A stretch of DNA of 64,000 nt from Adineta vaga (GCA_021613535.1 CP075492.1:20088001-20152000); one strand, 5' to 3'. Counted from the stretch's first letter, positions 21,038-33,277 are shown. Made by a program: numbers and translations. Notes: generated by a model not told the origin, from the letters alone.

Positions 21038-22762
21038 TTAAACTAACGAAACTTGACTTCCAAACCCCAAACTATGTGGCAGTATAACAAAGAGACGCCA
21101 TGGCAATGGAGCTGCATCCAAGTCAATATGAATTTCACGTTTTTCTTGTGTTCTTTCGTTTGTTACGCATAAGTGTCGTCTATCACAGTCAATTATGAAT
21201 TCAAAAATATCATTATGTTGAACAGTAGTCCATGTCTTTTGAACGATTTGTCCATTGAGGGTTGTATATCCGTCTGTATCAATCCCATATGCCGATTCTG
21301 TATAGTAGAAGCGTGAACCTTCAGTAAGAGTGAAGATAGAATCTTTAGGTTTGATGCTCTTCGAAAGAATACCCATGAATGCTGGTCCATATTCGTATTT
21401 TATTCAAATCCTATGCGCACCTTTTTCATACTGTCGAGAGTCAAGCATACAACCATTACGAGTTGGATTAGAGCCAGTACTGATTAAACCATAATTATAG
21501 CCTGTACGACCCTTCTCAAGTATTTCGATGTTTGCGCCATATTTCTCGTTGAATGATTCATCAATGACATCATGAATATTAAGTTGTTCAAGATTAGTCT
21601 TTTCTGATTCACTATAATTTTTATGAATTGATTCCATATTTAGATACTGCTCAGGAAATTTTAATTGACGAACAAATCGAATAAAAGCCTTTTCAAAACC
21701 AATTGGCAGGGAAAAAATACGTTTTTTATTCGAATCTAATGACCATATTTGAAGTTGCTCGTGAAGATGTTTAAAAAGCTAGAAAGGATTTGTAGAAATA
21801 AACTATATTTCGTTGGTAAAGTAGAAACAAACTTACTCTACCGTCATAATCCAACAGTATGTTTCCATTTTCATCTTTTTGCAATTGGTTTTCGTCTAGA
21901 CGAGAAAATAAATTTGACAGAACTGTACCATCAATCAAGATAAGTGCTTGTCTGGATGTTCTTAATAATTCACCATTGATATTCAAGTTAATATCAGATG
22001 AAATACTAGGTAAAGATGGCAAAGTAGGAGTATTGTCAGATTTTTTTTCTCCTATTTCACGAAGATGAATAATGCATAAGCCGCCAGCATGATCTATCGA
22101 ATCTGAAACGACATAAAGACGAACACCCATGGGAAGAATAACTTCACGTTCATTCAGAAAATTCGTATATCCAGCAATATTACAAGCATTCAAAGCTTCA
22201 ATCAAAAACATAGTACCACTTTGACCCATAAATGTTTTAATGACATCAACTTCAAGAGAACACGAAGTCACACCCCACCAAATCAGTTCTTCTCTACAAG
22301 ATATTTCTTCTCAATAGAATTTAATTTAATAAACGTAGCTTACCCTTTCTTGTTGTCTGTGGCTGTCAATGCCTTGATTCCTCTCCAAACATTCAACTTG
22401 AGGATTGGTAACTTTTTCACGGCTGTATTGAACAATTTGAGAAATTTGAACCATGGCTTGAGAGACTGACGATCTGCATTGCGAAGTTCAACATTGAGAA
22501 TCCGATATAAACTCTGTTCACCCCAATCCATTGTGTAGAGAAAAATAGCTGCTGATTCATCGTTTGTAAGACTGTGTTCATTTGGATAATAACAACTTTT
22601 CTTAGCCACTTCGATATAATCAGACAATGCATCGATTCGTGATTGAATAGCGTCGAGTGCTCCCTCAAGGGGAACAAGCGGTTCACTCTGATAACCATAA
22701 ACAGGACCTAATTTTTTGTCATCCGATGCTGCGCTGCCATCGACAAAACGAAAGGTAGACAT
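21038..22762 (-). pseudogene. ADP-ribosyltransferase with C-terminal SPRY-like domain, in-frame TGA
   Basis: Exons 22344-22762, 21837-22293 and 21038-21778 join over GT-AG introns of 50 and 58 bp to 1617 nt in one frame. The N-terminal half is an R-S-E-type ART: LNVWRGIKA holds the arginine, WWGVTSCS the serine motif, NEREVILPMG the ExE pair. A linker of about 200 residues follows, then a SPRY/B30.2-like domain (GCMLDSRQYEKGAHRI through GILSKSIKP and QKTWTTVQHNDIFEFIIDCD to the end), a protein-interaction fold. A TGA at 21404-21406 interrupts the SPRY start; the frame is open on both sides and homologous positions usually carry arginine, so a CGA to TGA change is the simplest reading. The ART half would still be made if the TGA is real. 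No signal peptide. Confidence 0.75.
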
Positions 22763-24229
22763 TGTTTTCTCTTACACGAAAAACAGCTTTTTGTAATATT
22801 TGATGTTGTGATATGATATGATAGAAACAACAATATCTCTTCACTGTATATTTAAGAGAGAGTCCGCGACAGGAGACCCCTACTCTATGCATATCGCGTC
22901 GCGGAAAAAGATTTTTTTTTCGATTTTATTCTTTAAAACGAAAGGTCTAATGGAACTATGAAAAAGTCCAAAATATTACGCTTCTAGTTCTTTTCTTTAA
23001 AAAATGCCGCTTTACACAAGTTTTTGGGGTTAATTTTGACTATTAAAAATTGATATTTTGAGAACACCTCAGTATTTTTTGATTATTTCAATAACGGTTT
23101 GACCGTTCGAGCTCGAGGACGTTTCATTCGATAGAACTCCATGTAGGCTACAAATTGACTCTATTTAAATAATAATATTCTATGATATAAAAATTTCTGT
23201 AAGCAAAAAACGGATTAAAAAGTAAGAAAAACGTATTGGATATGGAGTAGTATTTTGGACTTTTCTCACGCTGTGTGATAGATACCATGCTGATTTTTTT
23301 ACCATAGATAGACCTGGTCTCGGCACACATTTTGATATAAGATAGTAAGGGTCTAAAACACTCGGAAAGCATAACTACGTAAATAATACTAAATTCAAAC
23401 TCACTCGTCAAGAATTTATTTGGGTAGTCAAAATAGCATAATCTCTTTCAATATATTTTAGAATTGAGTTTAAATTGATTCTTAAAATATAAAATGTGAT
23501 GAGATAAACACTTTTTAAATGATATTTCACTAGAATTTCATGTGTTCATACCTAAGAATCTATCATTCTTACATACATCAGATATACGCTCACTGTTTTG
23601 AGTATAGTTCAAGAATGGTAATAGATATCGAGGTCGGGTTTTCAACATTTAGTAGTTTATAGTTTATGATATGTAATGCTCCAAGAGAATGTATATATCA
23701 TATACTTTAGAAATCTATCGGTGTTATCAGAATAATAACTTGAATCCTAATCGATACTTTTATAAATTATACATTTTCTCGTTATTTGTGCAGTCGGCAT
23801 ATAAGCGTGAAAAGATAAACGATTACTGGAAAGCTGAAGGAAAATATGGATCTAACTTTCGATTTGTAAGAAATAAGTGGGAACAATTCATGTTCTATGA
23901 ATAACATTGCAGCCCTACTAGTGAAATTAAAACGGCGAAATAAAGATTATGCATGAACTAATCAGAAAATGTTTTGTTAAAAAGATTGTAAGCACAGATA
24001 TCTATTGCAAAATAACGTTAAATCGATGTATTGAAATGTCTACATGTAGTCATTGCTAACTTTTGATGAAAACTCAGTCTCAAGTTTAGATAAATTTTAG
24101 GAATAATCTTAGAACTTTCGTGAAATTTGAAAGATTGATGATTCAGCATGAATCTCTGTGACTTGTATAAGTTTTCGTTATACAGAAATATTTTTTGTTA
24201 AAAGAAACGAAAAAAAAAGCCTTTTTGTT
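22763..24229. other. Intergenic DNA, 1.5 kb, no recognised gene
   Basis: AT-rich. A GTCCGCGACAGGAG and GCGTCGCGG stretch near 22863-22905 is unusually GC-rich for this window and could be a regulatory or inserted sequence. Short frames (23148-23411, 23689-23904) show no domain. Confidence 0.35.
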
Positions 24230-24580
24230 TCACTGATCACTTCCAGATTGAAGAATGTTTTCGCCCATAGAATGTAAATATCTGAGTTGAGTAATTTCCA
24301 TTTCTGAATCAAAGTCATCGGTTTGTTCATCCAAAATTTCTGTTTCATCCGAATCTTCAGTATCGATTATCGTTTCCTTTTCGTTGTCCATTGTATTTTT
24401 ATCGACTGCACTATTGTTGGAGTTGCTTGAAAGTTGTGTCGATGGCTTTGACCGAGGTTGACTACCTTCTTTACATCGCTTTGCTTTCAGTTTGGAAAAG
24501 TAGGCTTTGATTTGTTCAGGTGATAATAAATCATTTTCATTGAAACGAGGTTGTCCATTTGATTCGGCAAAAACCATTTC
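24230..24580 (-). CDS. Last exon of an unrecognised gene
   Basis: The frame begins after a strong acceptor (TTTGTTTATTTCAG) at 24581-24582 and ends in a TGA at 24230. It encodes about 116 residues: a helix LLSPEQIKAYFSKLKAKRC, then a Ser/Asn-rich and acidic, probably disordered stretch (EDSDETEILDEQTDDFDSE). The helix resembles the C-terminal segments of chromatin or nuclear proteins but I cannot name a family. Upstream exons were not found, so this may be an orphan exon. Confidence 0.35.
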   Translation of the reverse strand, partial: EMVFAESNGQPRFNENDLLSPEQIKAYFSKLKAKRCKEGSQPRSKPSTQLSSNSNNSAVDKNTMDNEKETIIDTEDSDETEILDEQTDDFDSEMEITQLRYLHSMGENILQSGSDQ

Positions 24581-24957
24581 CTGAAATAAACAAAAATTCA
24601 TTTACACGACAGACTCAGAGTTTGTATGAGATATAGATATGGGCTTATTAAGAATATTATTTGGTTCTTTAAACAGCATTGACTTGTGAGATTGTATAGG
24701 TTATATAAAACATGTGGGCATGACAAACAATATAGATTACGTCGACTGAGGAACTTTAAATAAACTTCTTTTGCTGATTAGATAAGGACTAAAGCATCTT
24801 CAATTTATTGAGCCAGATAAAGTATCAGATAAAAGAGCGGTTTTCTTCGAATATAATATCGAGATAAAAAAATAATTTTCACTAATAGAAGTACATACTA
24901 ATATTTTTTGTCAAGTAAAAAGCAAAGTGTCGCAATTACTTATCTTTCTTTCAGAAG

Positions 24958-25235
24958 TGAACAATGAGGACGAAAGACGCTATTATCTGAGTAGTATGCT
25001 CGATAAAAATCCTGATAGGTAAAGATCATGATTTATCGGATGGATTGAGCAACGTGATACTTCAAAAGTTTCTTTGCTACATATTTTGCCAGAGACAGTT
25101 GCATCAATTCTTTGGTACAAAGTTTCAGCTAATCTATGCTCTAATAACATAATATCGCTCATCTTTTCAAAGGCTAAAGGTGTTCATCGCTTGGTTCTCA
25201 ATAGCAAAGGACGGGGGGGGGGGGTATAAGACCGT
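24958..25235 (+). pseudogene. Unrecognised exon-like remnants
   Basis: After an acceptor-like TTTCTTTCAG, a 22-codon piece (VNNEDERRYYLSSMLDKNP) ends at a donor-like GTAAAG near 25020. A second open stretch follows (GWIEQRDTSKVSLLHILPE, then ILWYKVSANLCSNNIISLI) and runs into a poly-G tract of about 13 G at 25213-25225. Both look coding but no family is recognised. Confidence 0.3.
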
Positions 25236-25571
25236 AAATCGGCCCATTGCAAAATCAACTTAGAAAACACATAAAACGATGCAGAATGAGACGGCGAATT
25301 TCTCTATAACAAATTCAAGTCATTTCCGTAAACGAATAAAAAAATTTAGATAGACAATACTATTTGGTATTTTCACTCAATTTTTACTGCATGATGAGAC
25401 AGTATTCTGAAGAAATCGTAACAAAATTGGTATCATATCATCTATCAAATAACTTCATTAGAAAGAGCAAGTGATTCTGCACAAACTTCTATATGAACCA
25501 TCGCCAATACATTTCGTGATTTATTAAACAAATAAATAAAATCTTAAAACAACATGTGTTCTTCTTCTCGA

Positions 25572-25814
25572 TTAATCTTTTATATAAAGATATATTGAAA
25601 GTATTGTCTGAGTTACCAAAGTCATCATGGTGTTGGAGCTGATAAAAGCGGTGCACATATTCTCGAACAGCCTGCAGTGCCTAGTGTCCTCCCAAAACGA
25701 GGCACCTGCCGTGCATGCTGCCATACATGATGAATATGCTGCTGGACCGGCATTTGCAACTGCTATAGATCCAATTAATAGAATTAGTATGATATTTCGA
25801 AGAACGAAGTTCAT
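25572..25814 (-). pseudogene. Small secreted peptide gene, frameshifted copy
   Basis: Identical in its first 41 residues to the intact right-arm gene (63624-63815): signal peptide VLRNIILILLIGSIAVANA, then GPAAYSSCMAACTAGASFW. Just after the Trp codon, 2 nt are missing relative to the right-arm copy (GGGAGGACAC against GGGGAGTGACAC). The frame then runs into an unrelated tail of 39 residues and loses the second Cys pair and the APTP ending. Unless the new tail is functional, this copy is dead. Confidence 0.7.
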
Positions 25815-26286
25815 TTTCAGTATCTAAATAAAATAATAAATCAATATTCTTCTCATCCTCATCTTCACTTCAATGTCTCCTTTTTTCCACATAAAAAGTT
25901 TTGTAAATATATTACCTTTTCTGATGGTTAGCTTGTCGATGTCTAAAACACTTTAGTTAGTATGAATTTAAATAAATAGAAAGTCGTAGTATTTATATAT
26001 TCTTCACCTAATGTAGTTGTATACTTTGTAAAAACCAGCGTATTACTCATGGTTAGGGATTTATCCCTGAACGTGAGAAGAAGGGAAAAGAAAAGAAATA
26101 ATGTTCGATGCGGTTCTTTATTCGTAAATCAAACACAAGTTACATCGAGAGAGAGAGAAGACGAAAGGAAGAGACCGACCACAAGATGGAAATTCACACA
26201 TGTTTATATACAGAGAGAAAGACAAAGCGGTAGACAGAGATGATATCTAATGATATCATCTTACAATGGATAAAGAAACACGACTG

Positions 26287-28775
26287 ACGAGGAGGTACCC
26301 GAAGTGTTTAATCGCTTTAGAGTCTATACTTTGGGCATATCGAGGGTGACGTATAGATAACAACAACCCTAAAAGGATTTGGGCCCATGTCTCTTTTAGC
26401 CTGAGATATTCAGTTTCAAGTTTCAAGTTTCATACGATAAAGGAATTTTAATCCTATACTATGTATATGTAAAAACAAAATAAGCTGTAAGTAGGAAATT
26501 CTATGATGAACTGGTTGCATCGCTAGAAATTAACTATAAAATTCAGAGTTTTTTTTTCATTTCTGTTGATCAGAGAAGCTTTTTGTATCGTATTACTCAC
26601 TATTACGAACACGATAACTCATAAAGGATATACAGCAGATGCATATCATACGCATTCTTTCACGTTGTCTTGAAAATGATAATAATCAAAAGTTCGATAT
26701 AAAGAACATGTGCTACCGTGATATTTGTTAATCGAAAAGTATTTTTATCAAACTGTTCGTTCGTTGCATTTTACATAACTAAAACTATGAGTGATGCTAG
26801 AAAAATGGAAACTCTTGATGAACCAATTACTGAGCGTGAAGAACCGGATCGTCGAAGCTTACGAGCAAATCCATTCGAAGAAAATCGTGCGTTCCCTATT
26901 AGAAATAATTGACAGCGTTAACGATGCATATCGTTTGAAGTTGAATCAGAAACAACACTCGATTTCGATGACGACGACGCATTTAGTGATTCCGAAGATG
27001 AAAATATGGACCGAGATTTCGATGAAACTGAAAATACTGAGAGTTCGCCCAACCAAATGAACTTTACCTTGGAATATATGAAAAAGGTCATTGATTACTA
27101 TAATGCTTGCGACTCAAATGGAAGAAAGAAACATACATGGAAATCAGCAAAGCATCAATTTAAGGCTGTTCCTTGCCAGCAGTGTATTTCTCGTTTTCGT
27201 CATTACATTGAACAACATGGTACAAGACGAGAGAAAATACAAACTATAGATAATTTTGTATACGACAAATTCGAAGAAGATCGCGAAAATGTTTTCTCTG
27301 TTCACGACCACGATTTGAAACGGTGAGCCCTTCAAAAAGCTGCTAAAGATTCGGTTCTAGATTTTAAAGCATCGAAACACTGGCTAGAGTCTTTTAAACA
27401 TCGTCATAATATTTGTTCGAGAAAATCTACGAAAATAATGACCCGTCATCAAATAACTGATTCTGATACTATAGACGCGTCTGCCGATTCCTTTGTAGCA
27501 AAAGTGAAACAAGAAATGAGTCATTACACACCTGAAGAAATTCTTAATACTGATCAGGCTGGCATCGAGCTAGAGATACACTCGACAAGAACTCTGTCGC
27601 ATAAAGGTGAAGATGTTACTATAGCGTAAAATCAAAGAATGCGACAACACATTCTTACACCATTCAATAATAACTCTTGCCGGTCAACTTCTCGGTCCTG
27701 TCTTTATTTGCTTAAGGGAACCAAAGGCAAAGGTGAGCGATAGTGAGTTAACTTTAATCTTTTCTTCTATAATATGCGAACGTTGTTTTTACTAGATATC
27801 AAAAAGAAACTATTTGATGCCCCAAACGTGGTTGTAACGTGTAGTTCTTCAGGAAAACTCACTGGCTCTTTGATAGAATATTGGCGAGATCACGTTCTTC
27901 GCCCATTTGCTTCATCAAATTCTCTTCTAATCTCGGACTACTGGCCGGGTCAATGAGACTCAAAGATATACTCCGCTGTTCAAGGATGTAAGAGATTAGA
28001 GATACCAGCTCATACTACGTCAGGCATTCAACCACTTGATGTCTATTTTAACAGACAATGGAAGGTATTCACTCGACGTATATTCGATCACGTTCAACTT
28101 GATGACATCGCCATCAACTTGTCTGAACGAAACAATATAGTACAATTGAATTCTGTTATTCATAATCAGGTGTCGTCGTCTCAATTTGTACCTATGATCA
28201 AGTATGCATGGTTTGCATCATGGTATGCTGATCAGGATCCAGGAAGTTTAAGTCTGTCAATGAAGTTTGCTTCAACATTGCTGCTGATGTTTGTCAACAT
28301 TCGAGCTGTCACTCGTTATGCTTTATTCAATGCAGCCATTGTCAAAACTACTCTGCTTCGAACATTTCTTTGAAGCTTACCACTATCATAAATAGATATC
28401 GGCCTTTTCTAGTGTGATACCACAGATTTCTTAGAAATGACTTTTATTAAAATAGACGGTTCATCGACTACGAGGCTTCCAAGAAAATAATTCTGATTAA
28501 CAGAAATGAAAAAAAAACTCTGAATTTTATAGTTAATTTCTAGCGATGCAACCAGTTCATCATAGAATTTCCTACTTACAGCTTATTTTTGTTTTACAAT
28601 ATACATAGTATAGGATTAAAATTCCTTTTATCGTATGAAACTTGAAACTTGAATATCTCAGGCTAAAAGAGACATGGGCCCAAATCCTTTTAGGGTTGTT
28701 GTTATCTATACGTCACCTCGATATGCCCAAAGTATAGACTCTAAAGCGATTAAACACTTCGGGTACCTCCCTCGT
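26287..28775 (+). mobile_element. Pogo/Tigger-type DNA transposon with ~290-bp TIRs, left copy
   Basis: The sequence 26287-26580, starting ACGAGGAGGTACCCGAAGTG, is repeated inverted at about 28495-28775, ending CTTCGGGTACCTCCCTCGT. Between lies a dead transposase (26787-28373). Terminal repeats of this length are unusual for pogo elements, which normally have short ones. A TA target duplication is not evident at the outer ends. Confidence 0.75.
26787..28373 (+). pseudogene. Pogo-like DDE transposase, dead (left arm)
   Basis: Pieces in order: N-terminal acidic region, a segment with two DNA-binding helices (SKHWLESFKHRHNI is the CENP-B/Tc5-type helix), ILNTDQAGIELE carrying the first catalytic Asp, LLISDYWPGQ the second, and IQPLDVYFNRQWK the third. 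In-frame stops at HDHDLKR (27324) and after DYWPGQ (27955) are shared with the right-arm copy. Specific to this copy are a frameshift near 26895 and a 4-bp loss near 27625. A GTGAGT-AG intron near 27743-27795 is likely in the ancestor. Confidence 0.75.
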
Positions 28776-29992
28776 AAGTTTAATTTTGCCTATGACATAT
28801 ATGTATATGTGACCATGGAGAATGGAAAAGAACCATATATCATGACGGGTTGAATGGTTTATTTTCCAAACACGCCATACCTTCTTTTATTCGCTAGTAG
28901 AATAAAGGAAAGAAATACCAACATAAGTGAGTTACGCTATAACAATAAGTTATCTGGAAAAGAGTGGTGATATTGGCCTTGTTCGAATCACAATAGGTAA
29001 TTTCCTTTTGGAGATAGATTCTTCCCATTCGTTAACATAACATTAGTCATGAGCAAGGCCATCAAGGTGATTAACTCAAGAGAGAGACTAGGACTATTTA
29101 CTGTGGTTCTTTTCCCTTTCGTTTCGACATGTCTTTCATATATATATATATATATATATATACTGACAAACGTATTGTTATTATTTGGTATTACTGTAAT
29201 CTAGTGTGGATAAGGTAAGGTTGTAAAAACAACTAGCGGTCATCCTTTAGATTCGCTGACCCTTTTCTGAAAAGAATTATAATAAGACTGAGGATATTTC
29301 GATAGTTCGATTAACAAAGAACTCAAAGAGCATCTTGCGACACTCTTCAGTCAAAATAAGACTTATACGAGAGAATTTACTAGTTTCGTTGTGGCGAGAA
29401 AACTTCTGTAGTGCCCGATGTATCAATGTCATTTGGAATAGATGTAGCTTCGAAATTCTCGTTGAAATCAACGGAATTGGCGAGATAAAGACGATGTATA
29501 AGAAATAGAATAGAATATTGTTTGATCCTCAGAACATGAAGCAGTAGTGGCGATGGTAGGATGCAGAGATTCGGGTATCAGTAGTGAAAAGGCGATGACC
29601 ACATTTGGACCCATTTGTTGTTCATCAATGCGCGGTTTTATGAGAAGAGACGAAATAACACTCAATAATGTGACGTTTCTCGGAATTTGTCTTTCAATTT
29701 CAAACTAGTTTTCATCAAGAAAAAGGCAAACATAGTAACTTCAATTGTAGTAGACTGTTTAAGCAGCCAACAAAAAACCTAATAAAACTGTTTTAGTTGA
29801 AACTGCCCTTACTCGACACAGTTCTTCCGTATAAGAATCAACGATTGCTTCAAAACTCTTTACAAGAGTTTAAAAGAGCTAAAATTCCGGAGAAAGGGGC
29901 TCAGCCCTCTTCGCCCCCTCCCCTCTCCCATTGGCGCCACCGCTACTTAGCTGCATTATTCACATTTCAGATCTTCATCGTTTCATCTAAAA
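28776..29992. other. Unassigned DNA inside the left arm
   Basis: 1.2 kb between the transposon and the phosphatase gene, mirrored at 59366-60608. Holds a (TA)n tract at about 29139-29162 and several short open frames of ambiguous coding quality on both strands (for example near 29277-29665). A C-rich stretch (TCGCCCCCTCCCCTCTCCC) near 29910 precedes the phosphatase start and may be promoter-proximal. Confidence 0.35.
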
Positions 29993-30764
29993 ATGTCACC
30001 GGGATCCCACCGTAATATGGACAAAATCGATGAGATAATCTATCTGGGCAATCTCGACGCACTGGTTCACCTGCAGATCCTTCACTCATGTTATCAGTGT
30101 CCTTGGTGACAAATCAGGTTTGCCAAACGATCGTATTGTACAAGAGCATTTATTCATCGAAGCCGAAGATCACCCTGAAGAAGATCTGATGTCACAGTTT
30201 GGAATATGCTATGATTTCCTTACCAATGCAATGAGTCAGTATTCCAAGCCAAAATATTCGTCCACTGTCGTGCTGGCATCAGTCGAAGTCCAACGATTGT
30301 CATGATGTTTTAATTAGAAAAATCGATGGAGTTTTAGCGCAGCTTACGAATATTTAAAGAAAACGACCGGTGGTTTCTATCAATTCAGGTAAGAATAGTC
30401 TAGAGGAACATTCCAGTCAAAGAAGTCATTTTACTTTGAGCATCATAAGTTCGAAAAGTAGAAAGGTTATGGAGAATCGAATAGACTAAGCAGAATCATT
30501 TGCATGATTTAATGCGCAAAAGCTAAGCGAAATGTTTCTTTCGACTGTCTGCGTTTTTGGCTTTTATCATTCATAAGAGACAAACATCATTTTCTCATCA
30601 ACATGCCATTATTGTTCTCAAAGCTAATGTCAAGATTGATGCATTTTCGGCTAAAAATAAGCAAAAGCGCATCAACCTTTGTTCATGGTCTTTGTTGTGA
30701 CCAGTAAGATTTTTCTACGATGAAAAAACTAAACAGAGGATGAAATATCCTCAAAGACTCATGA

Positions 30765-31002
30765 CGCTTAAATCAGCGTATGAATGTGGTGTATGCTCTG
30801 ATAAATCTTTTCTCGCTTATACCTCCGCGAGAATTTAATGCTCGTTATAAGCAAATATATTCCTGTATTCGTTCTTAAACTCTTTTCCATAGATCAACAG
30901 TGTTAGGATTTATCCCTTAGTTTATCTTATGTTATCAATGAAAGAAAGAAAAGACGAAAAAAAGAACGAGAAGAAGAATCTCTCGTAAGTAAAAGTGACA
31001 GG

Positions 31003-31051
<49 letters not shown>

Positions 31052-31405
31052 AAACAAAGAGATGGACGAGAAGATATCTTATGATATCATTTTAACAAAC
31101 GAGTAGTGCCTGGAAAGATGTATAGGCGATAACAAGAATGAAAGTGATTTGAAAGACATGTGAGTCATGGACCCGTCACAAACAGAATCAATCTTTATTC
31201 AAGGGTTCATGACATGATACTAAACCGGGTATTTGTAGATTGATGTTATGTAAGTATGAAAAAAGATCCTAGAACAGAAGAAAATAATACAATGATACAT
31301 CCGTTGGTAACCAGGGACAAACACTCGTATAGTTATAAACGGAAAAAGGATTTATCAGTGGGTACATCACATTGATAAGCTGATTTAAGTGCCATAAACC
31401 TGTTT
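30765..31405. repeat. Inverted repeat inside the phosphatase intron
   Basis: CTTAAATCAGCGTATGAATG near 30768 is mirrored by CATTGATAAGCTGATTTAAG near 31370, with similarity extending about 60-70 bp (CTGATAAATCTTTT against GGATTTATCAG). Probably a foldback element inserted in the intron. The same arrangement is present in the right arm at about 57948-58590. Confidence 0.5.
31000..31051. repeat. (TA)n-(GA)n microsatellite
   Basis: A TA run followed by a GA run within the phosphatase intron; the right-arm counterpart is at 58297-58340. Confidence 0.9.
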
Positions 31406-32839
31406 TACAAGTATATCATTGTCTGCTTTTTTGCAGTGAACTTCGATATGTTAGTAATAACCTAATCATTTTGATTGGTCAATGTTTCACTATATAGTAC
31501 GTGATGAAATCCTAAATCATAATGAGTTAGGGAAACAGATCACTGAACTCTTGTTTCAAAAAGACAAAACCAGAGTATCATGATTTTCCAAGTCAGTCGT
31601 GAGCAGTTTAGTTGAGTGAATATATATCGAAATAAAAAGCACTTGCACATCTACATACACAATAAGTATTACATCTGTCAGGGCTAATTCCCAAATAAAT
31701 CACATTTGAAATCACTTTTAATGGTAGAGAAATTACTATTAAGAAAAAAGAATTTTTTCTCAAGTTTTTTTTGCAAACACCTGTATAAATTTTCGGTTTT
31801 GTTCTGATATATCATATTTTGAACAATGAGATGTCAACCATAATCGAAATGCTCTAACGAACCTACTCTTTTTGTTTTATATAGGTTTCAAAGAGCAACT
31901 GAAGAAATTTGCTACCATGATGAAAAGACTGGAGCCGGGATACTATTTTGAAGGTCCAGGTTTTGAAAAAATCTTGGGAAGAAGAGGAGACAGAAAATTG
32001 ATTCCGTACGAACGAAAATTAAGAAGATCATCGTCATATGAGTCCAGTTTATACGAGTCAGACTCGGACGAAGAAGATGTTCTTATTGCGTTCGGTTACC
32101 TAAATACAACCGATTGCATTACAAACGGTGGTTGCATTACTGTTAGGAAGTGATTGACTATGTTAGCGTCAACGGTTGTTACTTTATGACGCTATCTTGT
32201 ACACATATACTTGTATATGTGTTTTCTTTTCTTTCCTCTTCTATACTTCATTTTAGTCAATACATACACGTTTTCTTTCTTTCTTTTGGATTGTAGCTCT
32301 CTCTTGATCATCATGTCTTCATGATGATCTTCTTTGTTATATCTTCTCTTTCGTTTTCATCTCTTTTCATCGTGTTATTATTTTTCATTTTTACTTTATT
32401 TTCCCTGTCTATGTCTCGTTATACATATAGAAATGTTTTTCTATTTTCATCTCAGTTATTGTTATTATTTTTTTTCTGTCTTTGTTTATCCCCAAATAAA
32501 CGTGGTCATCAGCATCACTTATCTTCTGTTCTTTATTACTGTGTCTGGTAGGATTATTACTTTATATTTTTGGTGAGATTTCTCGATCATTGTAGTTCTG
32601 GCCTTTCGTAGATATCGGAGGTTAGAGTTTAGTCACATCCCATCTCGAGTACCTCACAATTGGTGGAGAAGTTGGGCAACTTTCGCCTTGTTCGTCATAG
32701 TGCATATATATATATATATGTGTAATCAACTTTACCTAAAATCGTTGCATTACTGACATAATCTCAAAAACAAAAACCTCGAAAGCAAAAATATCGAAAA
32801 TATATTGTCGAAAAATAATTCTCATTACGAATGGAAACA

Positions 32840-33277
32840 TGAAATCTAAGATGATCAGAATTTAAAATTTAATATTTTTCACAGCAAAATATGATACAAT
32901 TCGTGTGTTTATGATAAACTGATTTGTATATGATTCATCTTCAATTACTATTGGTTCATTTTCTTTCATTTATCGAGGATTTAACCATTATAACACTTAA
33001 AATACTTATTGATATTAGTTATGATATCTAATCAGATTTCTTTTACTAATACAGGCTGTTATTCTTTATTCATATAGATATATTCTATCTTTCTTTCGTT
33101 TGTCGAGGCGTCTTTTCTTTGTCTTCGTAATATATTTAACTTTTCGTTCACTCCTGCGTTTACATCGATCAGTCAATACAAACTATTTACATTCCTCTAC
33201 ACCGCTCCTATCCTCTATAAATACAGCTCATTTTATTGTTCTTCTATCATCTCTCTCCATTTTTTCATCTTACAACT
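32840..33277. other. Start of the spacer, no gene
   Basis: AT-rich DNA just inside the left arm, up to the MULE remnant. The short frames near 33100 are T-rich and likely chance. Confidence 0.35.

Larger units (their letters stand above)
29993..32153 (+). pseudogene. Dual-specificity phosphatase gene, broken left copy
   Basis: Exon 1 (29993-30388) and exon 2 (31885-32153) correspond to the intact right-arm gene, with the same GT-AG borders. Exon 1 has lost 2 nt near 30075 (ACCTGCAGATCC for ACCTGCCCAGATCC) and single bases further on, including near the catalytic-site codons, so the HCxAGxSRS frame is disrupted. The exon total of 665 nt is not a multiple of three. Exon 2 stays open but ends in a different C-terminus than the right copy, because of a 2-nt difference near 32100. 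Intron 1.5 kb. Confidence 0.8.
25504..32838 (+). repeat. Left arm of giant inverted repeat (~7.3 kb)
   Basis: Matches the reverse complement of 56524-63939 over its whole length, with scattered substitutions and small indels. Outer limit: homology begins at the ACATTTCGTGATTTATT block at 25509 (possibly CCAAT at 25504). Inner limit: ATTCTCATTACGAATGG at 32818-32834, after which the two copies diverge. Contents outward to inward: peptide pseudogene, pogo-type transposon, 1.2 kb unassigned, phosphatase pseudogene. Confidence 0.9.

Noticed and set aside
23148-23904. Short frames in the 22.8-24.2 kb gap
   Set aside because: No start context, splice support or recognisable domain; composition fits AT-rich non-coding DNA.
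26049-26243. Arg/Glu-rich frame in the left arm next to the peptide pseudogene
   Set aside because: It spans a GA repeat, and the mirrored right-arm position has a different repeat length, so the frame is not kept.
27320-27335. The transposase stop at HDHDLKR as a splice donor (CGGTGAGC)
   Set aside because: The next codons continue the conserved helix of the DNA-binding domain in the same frame, so the TGA lies in coding sequence.
32321-32576. Two overlapping open frames near 32321-32576 (and mirror 56769-57023)
   Set aside because: Phe/Leu/Ser-rich translations of a T-rich tract; no domain and no plausible start context.
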